Shown one piece after another: positions 30,640-40,654 of a DNA stretch of 46,669 bases. Position 1 is the first letter of the stretch. The number at the start of each line of letters is the position of its first letter. The position numbers and the translations under genes were made by a program. The notes below the pieces were generated by a model that saw only the letters and a program-made list of their open reading frames with translations, had not been told where the DNA came from and did not search any database. This DNA is from Falciphora oryzae. Lineage: Eukaryota > Ascomycota > Sordariomycetes > Magnaporthales > Magnaporthaceae. The stretch lies in contig JNVV01000071.1 of the NCBI GenBank assembly GCA_000733355.1, positions 29,061 to 75,729 of the forward strand. The letters are read 5' to 3'.

Positions 30640-30710
30640 AACTTTGTGGTGTAGTGGGTATTAACTCCTCGATTTAGCGGGAGTCGCGAGTTCGAATCTC
30701 GCCGGGCCTA
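30640..30710 (+). tRNA. tRNA-like relic within the inverted gypsy copy
   Basis: A good T arm (GCGAG-TTCGAAT-CTCGC), a B box (GTTCGAATC), an A-box-like TGGTGTAGTGGG and a stem CTCC/GGAG are visible. The 5' acceptor side (AACTTTG) does not pair with the 3' side (CGGGCCT), but would if several G-to-A and C-to-T changes were undone. It is absent from the matching part of the complete gypsy element, so it belongs to this copy only. Likely a RIP-damaged tRNA pseudogene. Confidence 0.4.
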
Positions 30711-31891
30711 TCCTCGGTTTTGGGATCGGCGTAGCTAATTATAGGTTCGGGGGCGTTTTGTTTGAGAACACAACTTTTGGTTTACCGTTAGGGATGGGGG
30801 AAAACGTTTTAATAGGTGGCTATAGGGTTTAGATAGTGGCCTGGTTGGGTTGTAATAGATTGGGCGGAGGGTAAGTTTGGAATAGTTTTACTTTTGTAGC
30901 GACGGTAAGCTTAGGGGGATTTTGGTGGGGCCCGGGCGACGGCAGGTGCGGGGGCCGGTGGGGCCCGGGCGACGGCAACGGCAGGTGCGGTCGGCCGGTG
31001 GGCTATCTATTTCCCTTTTGGCCTAACCGCCTTTTGTTTTTTCCTTTCCCTAATAATAACAACCTCGCGATTTTATTATTATTTTATTTGCCCTGCCTTT
31101 CGTGCCTTTAGTTTGCGCCTGGTCCTACACAAACGCTTCGATTTGTTTGCTCGTTTGCGTTTGCGTTAGCGTAATTTGCATCGATCTTACGTTCGCGCCC
31201 TTTATTTCCTTATTTTTTGGCGCCCGCGTTATAAAACGTCCGTTCGTTTGCATTTGGAACTTTTTTTTCCTTTTTATCGGGCGCTAGCTTTCGACCGTAC
31301 GTTTATTCGTACGTTTTATTCATTTTCGTCCCTTTCCTTAGCACACTCGTTTCGGGCGTAAGCTAACCTTTTTTAAGCTATATTTTACGATTACGAGGAT
31401 AACGCCGCCGTCCGGCATTAGTTTTTCAGTTTCGCCGATAATAAGCAAACGGTGGTCCGGAACCTATTTGCGGCTCCGAACGTGCGCGCGCGCGTTTATT
31501 GCCGACCCGCTATTCCTTTTCCTAAAGTAATTCCGGTTTGGCTTTATCTGACGCCTTAATTGCTTATATATCCCGCTAGCCTTTTTCGAAGGTTGCGCGA
31601 TTTTACGGATTTTTCCGACGATAAGCAGTTGCTTGCTTTTCAGCTTTTTGCTGAAAAGGACCGTTGTTAAGCGATAATCGTGCCGATTACCGGTCCGTTT
31701 AATTTTTATAATAACCGGCGTTTATTCCTTTGCGGGAATTGCTATATTGCTGATTTTTTCCGGGGCGGGGAGTATAACGAGCATAATTTAATGTATGCCG
31801 TCGGTTTTTTCGAAGCGGGTCGCTGCTATTAGTGTATTTGGCGCGGTTGGGTTTATCGTTTTTTGTAAATTCCTTTTCCGGTTTAATATTA

Positions 31892-32729
31892 ACGTGGTTC
31901 ATCACCGAGTGGGTCATATCAGCGAATGGGTCACTTCAAAATCCCATACTAAACGCCGTTTTCGACCCCCCGGTTAAATCCACCAATTTTTAATAAAATT
32001 CCATGAAAATTTAATATGTTATATTNNNNNNNNNNNNNNNNNNNNNNNNNNNNNNNNNNNNNNNNNNNNNNNNNNNNNNNNNNNNNNNNNNNNNNNNNNN
32101 NNNNNNNNNNNNNNNNNNNNNNNNNNNNNNNNNNNNNNNNNNNNNNNNNNNNNNNNNNNNNNNNNNNNNNNNNNNNNNNNNNNNNNNNNNNNNNNNNNNN
32201 NNNNNNNNNNNNNNNNNNNNNNNNNNNNNNNNNNNNNNNNNNNNNNNNNNNNNNNNNNNNNNNNNNNNNNNNNNNNNNNNNNNNNNNNNNNNNNNNNNNN
32301 NNNNNNNNNNNNNNNNNNNNNNNNNNNNNNNNNNNNNNNNNNNNNNNNNNNNNNNNNNNNNNNNNNNNNNNNNNNNNNNNNNNNNNNNNNNNNNNNNNNN
32401 NNNNNNNNNNNNNNNNNNNNNNNNNNNNNNNNNNNNNNNNNNNNNNNNNNNNNNNNNNNNNNNNNNNNNNNNNNNNNNNNNNNNNNNNNNNNNNNNNNNN
32501 NNNNNNNNNNNNNNNNNNNNNNNNNNNNNNNNNNNNNNNNNNNNNNNNNNNNNNNNNNNNNNNNNNNNNNNNNNNNNNNNNNNNNNNNNNNNNNNAATAT
32601 AACATATTAAATTTTCATGGAATTTTATTAAAAATTGGTGGATTTAACCGGGGGGTCGAAAACGGCGTTTAGTATGGGATTTTGAAGTGACCCATTTGCT
32701 GATATGACCCACTCGGTGATGAACCACGT
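31892..32729. mobile_element. Hairpin MITE, copy 2, with assembly gap at its centre
   Basis: Arms 31892-32025 and 32596-32729 are reverse complements with a single mismatch seen (AGCGAATG versus AGCAAATG). TA flanks it on both sides (31890-31891 and 32730-32731). Termini ACGTGGTTCA...TGAACCACGT and the CACTTCAAAATCCCATA block are shared with copy 1. The uninterrupted gypsy sequence at about 19060-19100 shows the empty site. True length is unknown because the centre is a gap. Confidence 0.9.
32026..32595. other. Assembly gap (570 N)
   Basis: A run of 570 N lies precisely between the two hairpin arms. The open frames that span it on both strands are artefacts of the gap. Confidence 1.
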
Positions 32730-33681
32730 TATTATATTTTTGGTTTATATAAATTTTTTAAACCTCGCGTATACCGGTTTAGCGTAAACCGCACCCTATT
32801 GGAAGCAGTTTAATAGGTACGTAACGGGCTGCCTTTTCCGGCTATCAGAGCTTTACGTTTCCAAGCTGTTTATAACCTGCTTCTATAGGAAAATTTGCAT
32901 GGATCCTCCGTTACTACCTACCCTAACGTTTGTTATGGTTTGTTATTTTTAGCTGTTAACGGGGGACGGATTTTTACGAACGTAGCGGTTTTAACCCCAA
33001 TGCATCCCAATTAGCTGGTATTCCTTTAGGAGCTAACGCATTCGTTTTATTTTTTCCCGACTTTTTGCGATTTGCTGGTATTTATCCGGTACGAAAAGCG
33101 CATCGCCGGCGGTTATTAGAACTTCGTCAAACGTCCGTATATGCACATTCGGACCTTTTTTTTTTGCGAATTCGGCCTGGTTAACGCGCGTTTGGCCGAT
33201 TTAGGTTAGCTTGCTTTCTAGAACCGTATTTCAGTAATAATTTACGTAAATTATACCAATCGCCCTTTGCATTTTTTCGATTTCGAGCAAACCGGGGCCG
33301 CGTATCGGATCCGTCTTTTAAGCCCTATAGGTTTTTAGGGGAAATTTCTAACGCCGGCTTCGTAAGCGATAGTACGACGGAGGAAAAAGCAAAGGATTGG
33401 TTTAAACATATCGCTTCGTTGCTTAATTTTACCGGGTAAAAATAATGCAAATGGAAAGCGGGTTTTTGGTTGGTAAAAGAGTCGCAAGTCCTAGTTAATA
33501 CTGCTTTTTCCTTTTTTTTCGGGCTTATTTTATTAGGTTTTCCGGCAATTTCCCCTTTTCCGGGCTTAGGATAGGGTTATGCCATTTGCGGTGCGTTTTG
33601 CGTTTTTTTTAAAATAGGTATTAACTAGCTTGCGTGCGTTTTTTAAATGTTCTTTTAGCTCCCACGTATTATATTCCGTTA

Positions 33682-33981
33682 TATTGGTAGGAGTGGTACT
33701 CCTGTTGGGCTCGGAGATCTCTAAAAAAGGTGAACAATGATCCTTTATATTAGAGGATCATTTTATTCTTATGCACGAAAAGGTAAGGAATCTATCTGCC
33801 AAAGAGGGAGCAGAAGGGAGGCTATATATACACGATCTGGATCACCAAAGGGGCCTTCCCCTGCTCCCAGCCTCCGCGGGCTTGCGGGTCCTCGGATCCC
33901 GTGATCAGAAATCACGGGACCGGAGGATCCGACTCTCTCTGAGCTTTACCGATTGCCTGCATAGGCCAGTGCAATCTAACA
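33682..33981 (-). repeat. 3' LTR of copia copy B
   Basis: Matches 4520-4820; starts TATTGGTAGG and ends CAATCTAACA, so both termini are mutated by one transition relative to copy A. Confidence 0.65.
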
Positions 33982-34439
33982 CCGGCAACTTTTTCTTTTA
34001 TGCAAGCAATTAGGAGATCCTTTTACGTAACAAATCCCGTAATCCAAGCTCTATTGGATTTTGCAAATTAAATAACACAGGGAATTTCCGGACCAAATAG
34101 TCCGGATTAGGAAAAAAGTAAATAACCGCTTTTAAAACGTTTCGTCGCTTTTAATAGCGACAATAAGAACGATAACGTAATAGGGTCCACCGGATTTGGT
34201 TTGCGGTGCGCGGGCAAAGCGGTAGGTGGTGCAATTAAAAAGTACAATAGCAGTAAATAACTTTAACAGGTTATTTAGGTTGTAATTTAATGCGGGACAA
34301 TAGGAACGTAAATTAAGGACTTTTTGCAAGCCGGGTCCAGGCTTTATAAAGAGCTTTCCTTCCGGCCTTTAAAAGGTCGGGCAATTTGATTTGGTAAACC
34401 TCGTTGATCTAAATCGTCCGCCTGTATTGCCTTTTGTTT

Positions 34440-35386
34440 GTAGCATTTTTTCCTGCAGTATTTTTTACCCGCTTTGTTCGATTAGTTTTTTGTCGGTTAA
34501 TTTTTCGATCGCTTTCGTTACTATAGGCAATAAAAAAAGCAATACCAAATCTGGTGCGGTTGCTAAAAAGGTTCGGAAGCCTCGATTTATCGCGCGCAGC
34601 GGTGGCAAATCCTTAAAGCGGCTTTAAAGCTTTGCCGTTAAGGCTTTCGATTTTGCGATAGCCATTCCTGCATTTCCGGTCGCGCTTGCGCCCGCGGCTG
34701 CCAACGCCGCTATCGATTAGTTCCTCAACCTGTTCGATAATAATTTCGATTTCGAAAATGCCGATCCTGCGTCGGATAAAAAGAAGGCGGCCATTAAAAT
34801 CGTTAGGCTTATTGTTAACGGCAAAACTGTTTTTGCACCGGGTCCGCGCGGTGGAAAGGGCGCCCTACGCGCTGTTCCTTGCTTGGGTTGTTTAAAGTCC
34901 GTTTTCGCCGGTAAAATGAAAAAAAGCGATGGCTACCAGGACATAGTCCCGGCTAAAAAGCGCTGCTGGTTGTACGCGTCGGGCCACACCTATTAACCTA
35001 TGTAAGCATTTCGATCTTTCCAAATCTTTTTTAAAGTTCGTTTTAATTATTTTCCAATCCTTCGATCGCGTTGCGTCCGGCGCTTAAATTTATAATGGAA
35101 TGGGGTCGCGATAATCGCGATAAAAAGGTAAGTTTGTTTTCCCAATTTAATGCTTTGGGTACGCTTGCTAACATATCTTTTGTAATCCTTAAACCCTTAA
35201 TAAATGGCGTATCGCCACTAAATGCATGCTGCAATTAGCGGCTAAGGATGGGGAGGGTTAAAAGGATACTAATACCGACCTCTTAATAATATCGCGATTA
35301 AAGCGGAAAGCGGCGGGCCGCGCGGCCGCTTTAAAAATGTACGAAGCTGTTTGGCTAGGAAATGGTAAAAATAACGAGGAGGAGGA
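34440..35386 (+). pseudogene. Opposite-strand Cys-rich gene inside copia copy B
   Basis: The same plus-strand reading as in copy A: SIAFVTIGNKK, RFIARSGGKSLKRL, an Ala/Pro-rich stretch, FAPGPRGGKGALRAV, then WLYASGHTY with two Cys changed to Tyr. The following GTAAGC (35000 region) is intact here. The second intron signal (GTAAGT near 35127, AATGGCG at its end) and the downstream AAGRAAALKMYEAVW frame are kept. Copy B has its own stops (for example TAA after SLKRL). Agreement of two copies supports a real ancestral gene. Confidence 0.5.
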
Positions 35387-35620
35387 ATGAAGGGGAGTTT
35401 AACGGGATATTTGGAAAAGTTTGGTTATAAAATCGTTTATTATTTCGGTATAGTTGTTTGTTGCTTTTTTATTTTAAGCATTTTTATTTTATCGATTTTT
35501 GCGTTGTTTTTAAGGATTTTAGCGTTTTGGTACCATAAAAAACGATTTTATATGCATTTTTTGGCTTTTTTTTTATTTGTAATCCCGCTTTACCTATCCT
35601 TCCACTTTTACGGTGGTTAA
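35387..35620 (+). pseudogene. Hydrophobic open frame next to the Cys-rich gene
   Basis: An intact 77-codon plus-strand frame, beginning MKGSLTGYLEKFGYKI, has a strongly hydrophobic middle (VVCCFFILSIFILSIFALFL) that would span a membrane. Copy A (6236-6380) has the same reading but lacks the start and has a TAG in it. High T content makes hydrophobic frames likely by chance, so coding status is doubtful. Confidence 0.25.
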
Positions 35621-37080
35621 ATTGCTGCTTATAAAGTCCTTTAAAGCTTTATTTAGCAGTTCCTTTGTTATAGCGTCGGCCGGGTTATCTGCCTTTGCGA
35701 TCCATTTAATCTCGTCAATTTCACACGTTTCGTAGGATTCGCGGAAAGCTATAATATTTATTATAAAGCGTTTTTCCGTAATAGTCCCAAATTGAACAAA
35801 GCATTGGTAAAGCGAAAAGCTATCGGTGCAAATAATCAATTTATAGGGGGGCAGATCCAGCTTTTTACAAATCGTTACGAGCGCTGTTTTTAAAATATAC
35901 CTAATATCGAAGCCGCTAACTATGCCGTAAATTTCGCTCGCTAAAACGCTCTTTATAACCCTTTTGCACTTTACGGAGCTTTAATGCAGGATGTTGCCGG
36001 TAACCCGGAAGTTGTTTTCCTGCTTTATAGCTCCTTCGTTGCTTAGGACGATTACAAAGCCGATTTGTAAACTAAGGTCTTTGTTATTAGCAAAGGACCC
36101 GTCTATAAACACATATAAACTGGCTATTTGCAAATTTAACTGTACGTAGTTCAAACTTCTATTTGCGTTATCGATTTGCCATTGGATCCTTTTGTTAAGC
36201 TTAAATACGTTTGTATGTATAGGATTTTTGGCTTATGCAGCTACAAAGTAATCGAAAGCGGCTTTTAGCTAGCATATCGAGCTTATATACGCCCTTCGTG
36301 CGCGTTGTTCGACGTATTGCTGTTAGGTATCGTTTAATGCAGCGGTTACCAGCTTTAAACGATTTGCCTGTCCCTTTTGCTATATGGTAACAGCGTTTTG
36401 TTTAACTAAAATTTTGCACCCGTTAAAATTGCTTTCGTTTCCGGGGTGCAAAATCGATTTCGGTTTCGCTTTAAACCCGGCTTTTTAAAGCGCGATTTCC
36501 TTTTTTGGTATAAATTCGGCGTTATTTAAATTTAAAATGTTATCGGTTTGCATACCAATTATTCCAAAGCTTTAGCCGATTTTTAAAACAAATAAGCACG
36601 GATTATACTCCGAAATGGAATAATCCAATCGTTTTTTATAATGCCTTTAATACGTAACGAACCAGTGCAACCCTGCTTCGGCTAATCCGTAAAGCGGTTT
36701 AATTAGTTAAAAGGCCGTGCCTTTTAAATACCGATATTCCAATTCCTTAGGAAGGCGCAAAATAACCTCCTTTTACAATTTTATTTCGGACTGGGTGTAC
36801 GTTTGGCTAATGTTTTTAATTATTAACATAAAGCTTCGTTTTATAAAGGACGGGCTAAGCGTAAGGATTAGGCGTTAGTTACATCGTATAATCGTTAGGG
36901 ATTGGGTAAAAAGGCTTTTTTTTTCCTAATTACTATATTTTTATATTATAAATTTCGACTTTTTATAAAAAATCGAATTGGTATTTTTAACTTTTTTAAT
37001 AAAACGGGACTTAAAAATTTTCGCGCTGCTAATGCTGTTTAATTTAATCGGTTTAATTATTCCGGCGGCAAAAAATGCCT
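35594..37080 (-). pseudogene. Copia RNase H and RT (copy B)
   Basis: The RNase H part (35839-35594) is open: ICTDSFSLYQCFVQFGT, then RESYETCEIDEIKWIA, then NPADAITKELLNKALKDF. Upstream, the RT reads through several stops, with the same landmarks as copy A. It cannot be translated as a whole. Confidence 0.8.
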
Positions 37081-38068
37081 CGATTTTAAACCAGTCGGAT
37101 TTTTCGAATGGGCGTCCGGGAGCTTTAATTTTGCCCTCCTTTCGGTATTAGAGCGCTAAACGTAAGGATTCCTTTTTTGGGGCTAGGAATGCCGTTATTA
37201 TTTAGCGCGGGGGTCGTCCTTATCGTTTGGGGGTTGGTGCCTCGGGTGCCGTTAGTGCCGGTGCCTTTTAGGCAAATGCCTTCCGTGGTTTACCGCGCCT
37301 AGCGGGTGCGGGTGCGGGTGCAACTTCGATTTCGGAAAAGGCTTCGCTATCGCTGGACGCGTTTGCCGCTACTGTTTTCGTAATTTTTAACGGTTTCCCT
37401 TTCCGTTTTAGTTCCGTTTATAGCGGATATTCGAACGGGGCTGGTTGCTTTTCCGTTATTGCAATTTTTTATTCCTACGTTTTGTGGTATAGCTTGCAAA
37501 CAATATTCCGGAACGTTAAAAGGCCGTTAACCGTTTCGATCGTTATTTCGTTATCTGTTACCTAAAGGACCTTATACGGCCCTTTCCATTCGCCGTTTTT
37601 TTTATGCATTAACACCTTTGTTCCTAAAACCAGCGCGCTAAGCAAAGTGTTTTTCGTGCTCGGCCCATTGCGCGTATTTAAAGCGTCCTATACTTTGCGC
37701 TTAGCGTAAAGCTTCCGGAATTTACCTATAGCTTTAGTAATCGCTGCCGCTTTTTAAATTTAACTTTTTGTTGGAAAGGAGTTGTTATTAATACGTAGCA
37801 TTGCTCCGAAAACGAATAACGTAAGGATAAAACCGTTAGGTTTTACCGTATCGTTTATAGCTTTAATAGCTTTTTAGTGCATAAAATCAGGGTGCAAATT
37901 AGCGCACTCTTTTTGGATTATTTCGTAAGCTCGGCGGAATAGCCCGTAGTACTTTTCCATTTTGCTTATCAATTAGTGCGCTTCGATTGGAATTTGGTTA
38001 TAAGTAATCCTAAAAAGCTTTGCTTTTGCTTGGAATTCGCTCGCTGTAAAATTGGTACCTGCGTCGTT
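37081..38068 (-). pseudogene. Copia linker and start of integrase (copy B)
   Basis: Minus-strand similarity to 8888-7910 of copy A covers the linker and the Glu-containing end of the integrase core. It is broken by many stops and cut at 38068. Confidence 0.75.
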
Positions 38069-38420
38069 GTAACAAGGGGTCAAAGACGGCTTGGAGAAAG
38101 AATCTCTAGATTGCAGATAATCTTTCTATGGGCTCAAGAGATGCTTGAGGAGGAAGGAATCTTTCGTGAAGGACATAGGAGATGGCAGGGTTTATATAGA
38201 CCCTTTGTGATCCGTGCGAAGTATCGAGTACATGATTCACACTGCCTTCCGACCTTCACCGCTTGGCCTTAGGGCCGTTGACCGCATATGCGGGTCTTCG
38301 ACCCTCCGTGAAGCCGACTCGTGATGCCGACTAGTTAGGTCCACGGGTTCTTCCGTGTGACAGTGAACGAGGCTGTACCGGGAGGAGGTTTAAGCCCTCA
38401 ATTGTTTTAATATCTAAGCG
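38069..38420 (+). repeat. Possible LTR fragment abutting copia copy B
   Basis: Sequence changes abruptly at 38069 to TTGTAACAAGGGGTCAAAGA. There is a TTTATATAGA TATA-like motif near 38191 and GC-rich hairpin-prone sequence after it. TGTAACA would be a normal LTR start, and this is where copy B loses its 5' part. No right end with TTACA or a target duplication is found, so the LTR call is weak. Confidence 0.35.
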
Positions 38421-38690
38421 GAATGCTTACTTACGATTAATTTTCCCCGCAGATCCTCTTACTTAACGCGATCCTATCCAAAATCCCTTTATAAATGCCA
38501 ATAACCTCGATAGCTTCCTTCCGCCACCACCTCCTATAACGCGATAAACGATACCCTTTTCGAGCTAAAATCCTACCGACGACGACAGCTATAGCGACGA
38601 GGGCTCGATCCGGTAATAAAATGCAAAGCCCGGGCGAAATATATATAAGGAAGGTTTTTAACGATCGTTTGGAGGTCGGTACGTTAATTT
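38421..38690. other. Unassigned RIP-like sequence
   Basis: No gene or repeat partner is seen in this window. It contains many TAA/TAG and CG-poor stretches. Confidence 0.4.
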
Positions 38691-38699
38691 ACCTTAATA

Positions 38700-39910
38700 T
38701 GCCGTTAAAAAATTCAGCATATTTTTTTTGATACAATTCCATATAATTAATTGCAGCGCCTTTTTCCCAGCCGTCTTTCCATAGCACTTTCGCTTATTTG
38801 AAATGCCTTTTAATCGCTTTTATATAAAATCTTTGAGCGGTTGCGATATCCAATAGGAATTGCTTAAATTCGTTATTCGACATTTTTTCGCTTTTTTCGT
38901 ACTTCCCGTAACGTTTAACAGCCGTTTTTAGGTCTTTAAAAAAAGCTTCGATCGGGTTGTAATCTAGTAAGTAGGGTGGTAAAAATAGTAATAGAACGCT
39001 AGCTTCCCGACAGGCCAATTCGACGCGAAGGTTTTTATGCTAAAACGCGTTATTTATAACTAAAATACTTTTGGGGGTAAGGAATTTATTTATGCGAGGA
39101 AGTAGATCCTGTTTCAGCCAAAGAATAAACCCATTAGCGTTTGTATAGCTTTCGTATATTAATTCGCAAACGAGACCGGTGATTAAAATCGCAGGCAAAA
39201 TATAAAATCGCTTCCCTTTATCGAAAAGGTGCCGTTCGTAAAGAGAAACTCCCCGCGGTGCCCAATTAGTACGCTTTGCTGCATCTCGTCGATCCAACTT
39301 AGATTTATCGCAAAAAACGAACATTTCGGCAGTAAACGCGCTAATTTTCCTTTCCCAATTAACGCGTAACTTTTTATTTCGCTAACTAGCTACGTGGTAT
39401 AGCTTTTTGTTGGACCACCTTTGTTCCTTTAGGCGCACTGAGATCGTTGGGATCGAGACGTATACGTGCTTTTCGAGGGCCAGCCACTACTGCATTTCGT
39501 TGAGGAATAAGCAGGGTTTATCCCTAAGCAGGTTTAGTAGCGATTGGCAGTTAAGATTAGCAAATACTTTTAAAAAACGACGTCGTGGCGGAGGGCGAAA
39601 AAGCGAGAAGCGTACGAGCAATACCGCGTGAGGTAATTTGACGGCATTCCTAAAAGATTTCTTAGGTGGGAAAGGGTTGCTAGTGATTTTATATTTGCGC
39701 TAATAATTATAAACCCGTCGTTTATTAAGGTCGAGCGCCGCCGCTATACGTTTAGCCGGTACGTAAAGCTCGAGCAGGATGCATACGCTATTTTTTTGCT
39801 AGATCGATAGATGTGGCGCCATTATATCGCTTTGCTAACCTCGTGGATTTAATCCCGATACCGGTAGGCGCGATTTCGAGATGCATCCTCGAGCTTTGCT
39901 TTAAACGCGC
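38700..39910 (-). mobile_element. Tc1/mariner-type transposon, RIP-damaged
   Basis: Minus-strand transposase (below) with AT-rich flanks. The family differs from the Tc1-type element at 20536-22345. Terminal repeats could not be fixed: a GTTTGGAGGTCGG-like stretch at about 38663 and TTTTTGAGGTGACGG (minus strand) at about 39940 are only loosely similar. Confidence 0.6.
38794..39830 (-). pseudogene. Tc1/mariner DDE transposase
   Basis: Read from 39830 down: a helix-turn-helix-like start, then FVFCDKSKLDRRDAAKRT and WAPRGVSLYERHLFDKGKRF, then FYILPAILITGL. Next is LPRINKFLTPKSILVINNAF, where the second catalytic Asp (usually MDNA) reads Asn. Finally VLLLFLPPYLLDYNPIEAFF with the third acidic residue, and a C-terminal helical tail. 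A stop separates the two open parts (39324-39040 and 39018-38794), and the N-terminal third is full of stops. Dead copy. Confidence 0.85.
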
Positions 39911-40654
39911 GTTGGTTGATCCGGCCAGGCCGTCACCTCAAAAAACGCGATTTTCACCGCAAAACGAGGGGGGTGGGTGGGAGTGCACCCTGGTCCGTTG
40001 GACCCACTGTGGTTTGGTTCTAAACAGACAGTGAACGCCACACAGCCTGTGCACCATTACTAATCAGAAGTACACGTGACCAAACAAACTTGCAACAAAA
40101 TGCGGGCTGTCGGGCCCAAAGCCGACGCAAATGGTCGGGTTGGCCCCGTGAGAGTCCTTGCATAGATAAATGCCTGTTGAAAGATATGGCGGGCACTGTG
40201 CTAATGTTGAGCCAATGCAGATGTCAGGCCATCGCCCGCATTATCGCTGGTTACCGCCCCTAGCCGCTGCTCGATGCCGCGGCAGGCTGGGTGGAGGGAA
40301 AGACCCCTCATGCATCTCGACGAATCGGTTCGTATTGCCACGTCATGTCTCCGCACTTGTGTAAATCACTGGCTACCGTATGGCAGCTCTTCGAAGTACA
40401 GGCGACTATGCCCTGAAAAGCGGTTGCGCTGGCCGTATTTCAGCCGCAGGTATGCAGCACTTCTGCATCTCCGGCGACTCCGGCTTCTGCAGTCACCCAA
40501 TATTCGCCGGGCGCATTTACGCCCGGTTTGTTTGGTACAAATACGTCCTGGATGCCCTAGGAAGTATGCGCTAAAAAGTTCCTGTCAAGCTCCTCCGAAC
40601 CCATAATCATCAACCTATCTTATATTTCCTACGTTGACACACACGCGAGTCGAG
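39911..40654. other. Upstream region of the HeLo-fusion gene
   Basis: GC content returns to genic levels. No gene is supported; short open frames here do not resemble anything and overlap in several phases. It carries the shared sequence at 40034-40092. Confidence 0.5.
40034..40092 (+). promoter_or_regulatory. Shared upstream sequence (HeLo gene side)
   Basis: Reads GCCACACAG, GTGCAC, ATTACTAAT and CACGTGACCAAACAAACTTG in order, as in the reverse complement of 26021-26080. By eye nearly nine in ten bases agree. It lies about 560-620 bp before the ATG. Confidence 0.6.

Larger units (their letters stand above)
30282..33681 (-). mobile_element. Inverted partial copy of the gypsy element (3' part)
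   Basis: On the minus strand this is the 3' LTR (30560-30282) plus about 2.5 kb of the region just before it. It matches 18170-20530 of the complete element (for example AAAAAAGGTTAGC and the KRGxxxCGAAACGAG region near 31330). It is interrupted by the hairpin MITE at 31892-32729 and ends where copia copy B begins. The rest of the element (gag to chromodomain) is absent from the window. The bases before its LTR (ACGCA at 30277-30281) would be its target duplication; the partner is lost. Confidence 0.85.
33682..38068 (-). mobile_element. Ty1/copia retrotransposon copy B, 5'-truncated
   Basis: The same element as copy A (4520-about 8900), in the same minus-strand orientation, with differences dominated by C/T and G/A. 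It has a 3' LTR (33682-33981), the opposite-strand Cys-rich gene, RNase H, RT, linker and the start of the integrase core. It stops at 38068 in the integrase where copy A continues (copy A position about 8888). It inserted into the inverted gypsy copy, whose matching sequence lies at about 18170 in the complete element. Confidence 0.85.

Noticed and set aside
31949..32672. 218-codon open frames on both strands spanning 31949-32605 and 32016-32672
   Set aside because: They consist almost entirely of N from the assembly gap; their ends are the hairpin arms of the MITE.
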